This document shows, piece after piece, positions 59,901 to 64,000 of a stretch of DNA of 64,000 nt. Under the pieces are notes generated by a model. That model did not search any database. It saw nothing but the letters and a program-made list of their open reading frames with translations, and had not been told where the DNA came from. The stretch is from NCBI GenBank assembly GCA_002104945.1, contig MCFH01000035.1:518567-582566 (forward strand), written 5' to 3'. Positions within the stretch are counted from its first letter, which is position 1. Every line of letters begins with the position of its first letter. Position numbers and translations under genes: made by a program. The DNA is from Piromyces finnis. Lineage: Eukaryota; Neocallimastigomycota; Neocallimastigomycetes; Neocallimastigales; Neocallimastigaceae.

Positions 59901-61720
59901 AAAAATAACAATATTAATCCTTATATTGATAAAAATATTGACTTAAATAAAAATTCTTGTGTTAATGAAAGTGTAAATTCAATTAAATATTCTAAACTTA
60001 ATAATGTTGATTTAAATAATTATATCTCTACTAATAATAATTCACATGGAAGTAAAAATATAAATATAAATTTTAAAAATGATATTGATAAAAGCAAGAA
60101 TAATAATTATTTTAAAAATAATGAAATAAATGAATTATCTGAATATGATAATGATATTGTTTATAATGAAGTAATGAATAGTGATATCAATGTCTTAAAT
60201 GATACTCGCAACTTAAATAATAAAATAGATATAAATAAAAATGATTTTCCTAAATTAAATGAAAATATTACAACTAGTTATAATAATTCTAACATCCATA
60301 ATAATCATAATAATATTCATTCATATGATCCATCTAATATTTTTAATATTGATAAAAATAATTATTTTAATATAGAAAATAAAATAAAAACATCCTCAGT
60401 CCCATCTGAAAATGGAAAAGAAGAATTATTAGATAATGATACTGACTCAGAAGCGGTTCTTGTAACTGACACATCTATTGATACTAGTGAAAATAATTCA
60501 AATGAATATCCAGGAAGTAATAAAATTAAAGAATTTCTTAAAAAGAAAATTATCTTAATAAATGGAATAAAATATTATAAAGATGGAGACAATATCAGAA
60601 AAGTTGTTGAAGATAAAGAAGAGAAAATAGAATTACTATTAGCTGCGCATTCAATAGGTCATGAAGGATTTTATAAAACTTATAATAGACTGAAGAAAAG
60701 TTATTATTGGAAAAATATGGCTAAAGATGTAGAACTACTTGTAAAAACTTGTCATGATTGTCAATTAAAGAGACCTCAACCTATTAATAGTGGTACTGAA
60801 TCATTTGCTACAAAGCCAGGTCTACCATTCACTAGAGTTGGTTTAGATATTATTGGACCACTACCAATAACTAAAAATAATAATAAATATATAATAGTAC
60901 TTGTAGACTATTTTACCAAATGGGTTGAAGCTGAACCTCTAAAATCAATTGAATCTACGGATGTTATAAAATTTCTTACAAATGTATTTTCTAGACATGG
61001 TACTCCAGAAATATTAATTACTGATAATGGTTCACAATTTACTTCTGATGCTACTAAAGGCTTCTTGATTTATATGGTATATATGTTCAATATTCTAGCA
61101 CTTATCATCCAGAAACAAATGGACAAGTAGAAAATCGTAACAGAGAAATTGTTAAAAATATTCGACTATTAGGAGACTCAAATAAAGAATGGGACGAAGT
61201 TCTTCCATCGGCTTTATGGGCTCTACGTACTTGTAAAAATGAAGTAACAAAATTTTCTAGCTTTGAATTATTATATGGTCGTACTGACCTTCAACCATTT
61301 GAACTTATGATAGAATATAATAATAAAAATGAATATGAAACTCCAGAAGAATATTTAATAAATAAATTTACTACACATTGGGAATGGATTATTGAAGTTA
61401 CCAAAAATATTCAGAATGCTAATAAATTATGGGAAAATAGAAGAAAACAAAAAGCTTCAATGAATACTGCATTTTCAGCCGGTGATTTAGTACTTGTTAG
61501 AAATTTTTCAAGAAGAAAGTTAGATCCATTTTTCATGGGACCTTTCCGTATTATTAAAATGGAATTTAATACTGCTACATTATGTGACCCTATTAGTGGT
61601 GCAATAGCTGAAAGAAATGTTCATCAAAAGAATTTAGTTCATTATCATACTTGGCACAATGAGACTTCCAGGGACGAAGTCCAAACTAAGTGGGGGGATC
61701 TTGATACGCTACTCACATAA
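56997..61720 (+). CDS. Element A Pol polyprotein, one frameshift
   Basis: The main frame is 56997-61130, and the genuine continuation is in the +2-register frame from about 61061 to 61720. Domains: Asn-rich N-terminus; protease with YLDSCSSINM (~282), where Cys replaces the usual Gly of D-S/T-G; RT with CVDYRKLNSI, MPFGLCNAPATFQ and YMDD (~642); RNase H (IIRTDASLNGIGGVL, ~788); an unusual ~260-residue Asn/Lys-rich insertion (~921-1181); the integrase finger (HSIGHEG...CHDCQ); and the DDE core (GLDIIGPLP; ITDNGSQFTSD; then YHPETNGQVEN after the shift). A C-terminal domain follows, without a chromodomain. An indel in the A/G-rich stretch at 61052-61062 breaks the frame, so this copy is probably dead. 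Confidence 0.87.
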
Positions 61721-62786
61721 AAACATATAAAAACTAGCTGAATAAACACGAATTAACCCATAGCGACTTATAATAAAAATAAACAATAATAACCCTTAAA
61801 GATGAATGAATAATAATTTTATGGAAATATAACCCTTTCTTTTAAATAAATAATATTCTCTTTATTAAATAATAAATTATGAATAAAAACGACTAATAGA
61901 GATAATAATAAAAAAATAAATAAATTATTAAATAAAATAAAACGACTCAATCCAAAATGTATTAAAATAATAAAATAATAATAAGTAAATAAAAATGAAT
62001 AAATAAACTAAAAAATAAAATGATATACATAAATTATTAATTCTAGTGTTTATCCAAGTGTTCTTTAGAAATTCTTTCAAACTTATAATTAAAAAAAATA
62101 AATAACTGAGTAATTATTACTAAAATGATTAATTTAAAGCCTGGAAATAGAACAATAATAACAATTTAAAGATAAAATACAGAACTCTTTTATGTTTCTG
62201 TATAAAATGTGTTTATATTAATTGATACTTTTAATATTTGATTTTATTAATTTTATTTCAATTTTTATTTTAATTTTATTTTAATATTATTTTAATTTTA
62301 AATTTTAATTATTTTATTCAAGGTATTATACATTTAATGATAGTTAATGATAATTTATAATATTTTTCTAATTTTAAACATTTTGAAGTAATAAGAAATC
62401 AAATAAGTAATATTCTATAATATTTTATAATACTAAGACATAATTTTAATTTATTCTTTTAATTTTAATAAATAATAACAATAGTAATAATAACATTTAA
62501 TAGTTAAAAATAATAATACATGTAATAAATGAAAATGTATAAAAGGAAGATAAAATTCTTCTTTATAAGGGCGGACAATAAATAGACAATAAATAAATTA
62601 TAAATATAATAAAGAGATAATTTAAATATAATAAAAAGAGTTTATTTTCGAGTTTTTGAGTGATTTATTTGTTAATTATAAAACATATTTTATTTTATTT
62701 TAAATTTATTGTTTCATCATAAATATTAGAATTTATTATTTATTAAAAATATTATATTATTCAAAAATATATCGGTCAACGCATCA
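61702..62786 (+). repeat. 3' LTR of element A (1085 bp)
   Basis: Pairs with 53004-54107; many small indels. The LTR start lies just before the pol stop codon, so pol ends inside the LTR. Confidence 0.85.
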
Positions 62787-62789
62787 TTT

Positions 62790-63435
62790 TGGTACACCAC
62801 ATTCAGAAAAATGCAATAAATCCATATTTGGTAAATGAAATAACCCTTATAATATATATGGATTTAAATATTTTTATTTAAGAAATTTATATAACGATAG
62901 TAATAATAAGAATAGTAAATTAAATTAAATTAAAACTTATAAATAATTTATTAAAGTAAAATAAACTTTTTATAATTTAATATAAGGATGATAAAAATAT
63001 AATTATATAAGGAAGAGAAAGACGCGTATATATATTAAAAAAAAAAAAAGGAAGAGTTTTTAGTTTTTAGTTAGTTTTTAGTTAGTTGATATTATTATAT
63101 TATAAATAAAATAAAGATAAGGTGATAATAATAGAAGAATAAATAATATTATTGTTAGATTTAGTGAAGGAATTAATAATAATATTAGTTTATTTTCTAA
63201 GATTATACCTATTTTTAAAACAAATAATAATATAAAATAATAATAAATAATACTTATAAATAATAAACTTGTAATAAAAAATAATAAATAAAATAATAAA
63301 ATAATAAATAATAAAAATAAATAAATAATAAATAATATAAAAAAATATTCATCTAGAATATAAATTTGTTATTTATAACTGTTGTAGTGTCCCAAACAAT
63401 AAAGAAAAAGGTACTTATAATAAAATTCTGTACCA
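62790..63435 (+). repeat. 5' LTR of element B (646 bp)
   Basis: Defined by the inverted ends TGGTACA/TGTACCA and by the primer site 6 nt beyond; no second copy in the window. Confidence 0.65.
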
Positions 63436-63512
63436 AGTTTTTGGTGGAGAATCCGGGCGTACAACAAGCAAATTTATGAAAATAGATGAGTAATAGATAG
63501 AGATTATACAAA

Positions 63513-63561
<49 letters not shown>

Positions 63562-64000
63562 AATAATAATAATAAATTAATATATATAATAATAATAATA
63601 ATAAATTATATATAACTATTAAATTATATTATTTTAATTATTTAATTTGAAGAATACACATATTTCCACCAACCGCTTTGGGTAGATCGCGGCTGTTGAA
63701 TGAAAAACTTCTTAGCTAAAGGCCTTCTACACCAAAGTCGATAATATAAGTAGTTCTAAGAATTAAATTTATTAAAATAAAATAGTTTATATTTATATAT
63801 AAAATATACCATAAATTTATAATTAATACGCGTGTTAATAATAATAAAAATATAAAAATATATACAATTAGAAATCACGCGATATAATAAACAGACAAAC
63901 AATAATAAGAGTAATATTAGTTCATCTTTGAGAAATGGATTTAACTACTATACGTAAAGATTCCCAAACTTGATAACTATGGGAAGAATGTTATGGGAAT
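62790..64000 (+). mobile_element. Second Ty3/gypsy element related to A ('B'), cut by the window end
   Basis: The LTR (62790-63435, 646 bp) has perfect TGGTACA/TGTACCA inverted ends. The same primer-site motif as in element A follows (63442-63460), then the shared 29-nt leader block (63689-63717). A possible Gag start MDLTTIRKDSQ at 63935 is closed by TGA after 12 codons. The LTR sequence differs from that of A, so it is a sister family. It begins 3 nt after the end of A. Confidence 0.7.

Larger units (their letters stand above)
53004..62786 (+). mobile_element. Older Ty3/gypsy element with separate gag and pol ('A')
   Basis: LTR copies at 53004-54107 and 61702-62786 differ by many indels and substitutions, so this is older than the two chromoviruses. 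Internal parts in order: primer site at 54116, a 1.67-kb leader, gag, and pol with a frame break at about 61055. No matching 5-bp duplication is visible, because other elements abut both ends. Without the outer element its left end would lie 14 nt upstream of tRNA-Ser. Confidence 0.88.

Noticed and set aside
62787-62791. Target-site duplication for element A
   Set aside because: Bases after the right LTR do not match the 5 bp before the left LTR (CTTCT); the neighbouring insertion may have altered this border.
1-64000. CRISPR arrays or bacterial operons
   Set aside because: No spaced direct repeats of CRISPR type; introns and fungal protein families show a eukaryotic genome.

Overview
The window reads as nuclear DNA of an anaerobic gut fungus (Neocallimastigomycota). 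The basis is a GH10 xylanase ending in three Cys/Trp-rich fungal dockerin modules and carrying CBM29-like modules, extremely AT-rich intergenic and intronic DNA, Asn-rich proteins, solute-binding-protein/7TM receptors, and a BBS2 gene as expected of a fungus with flagellated zoospores. The genus was not determined.

Left half (1-34,100), host genes: a PH-Sec7 Arf-GEF (301-5170, +, 3 exons); a Pho85/CDK5-type cyclin-dependent kinase (6246-9299, +, 15 exons, including one AT-AC U12-type intron); the farnesyl/geranylgeranyltransferase alpha subunit (13288-11145, -, 8 exons); BBS2 (17854-13794, -, about 15 exons); two tandem, almost identical class-C-like GPCRs with a sugar-binding-protein ectodomain (19299-21851 and 24082-26682, +) separated by a 5'-truncated LINE copy with a 15-bp target duplication; and a secreted cellulosomal GH10 xylanase with five CBM29-like modules and three dockerins (29968-34109, +). 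Most ORFs had to be assembled across introns by reading frame, splice signals and family alignment.

Right half (35,000-64,000) is a retrotransposon pile-up around one tRNA-Ser(TGA) gene (39963-39882, -). On its 3' side lies a decayed Ty1/copia element (35017-39204, -) whose only in-frame stops are three TGAs at conserved Trp positions. On its 5' side, 11 nt from the mature tRNA end, begins a complete 13-kb Ty3/gypsy chromovirus (39975-52995, -; identical 619-bp LTRs, TSD GTTCT). A second intact chromovirus (43682-49893, -; 603-bp LTRs, TSD GGCAT) is inserted inside its reverse transcriptase. Both have an 11-nt primer-binding site complementary to a segment inside their own LTR just downstream of a TATA box, the hallmark of Tf1-type self-priming. 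Before that insertion, an older + strand Ty3/gypsy element (53004-62786) began 14 nt upstream of the same tRNA, and another relative (LTR 62790-63435) follows it and runs off the window.

The most interesting points are the self-priming chromoviruses, repeated integration at a Pol III start site, the U12 AT-AC intron, the three TGA-for-Trp codons, and the homogenised receptor pair with diverged tails.
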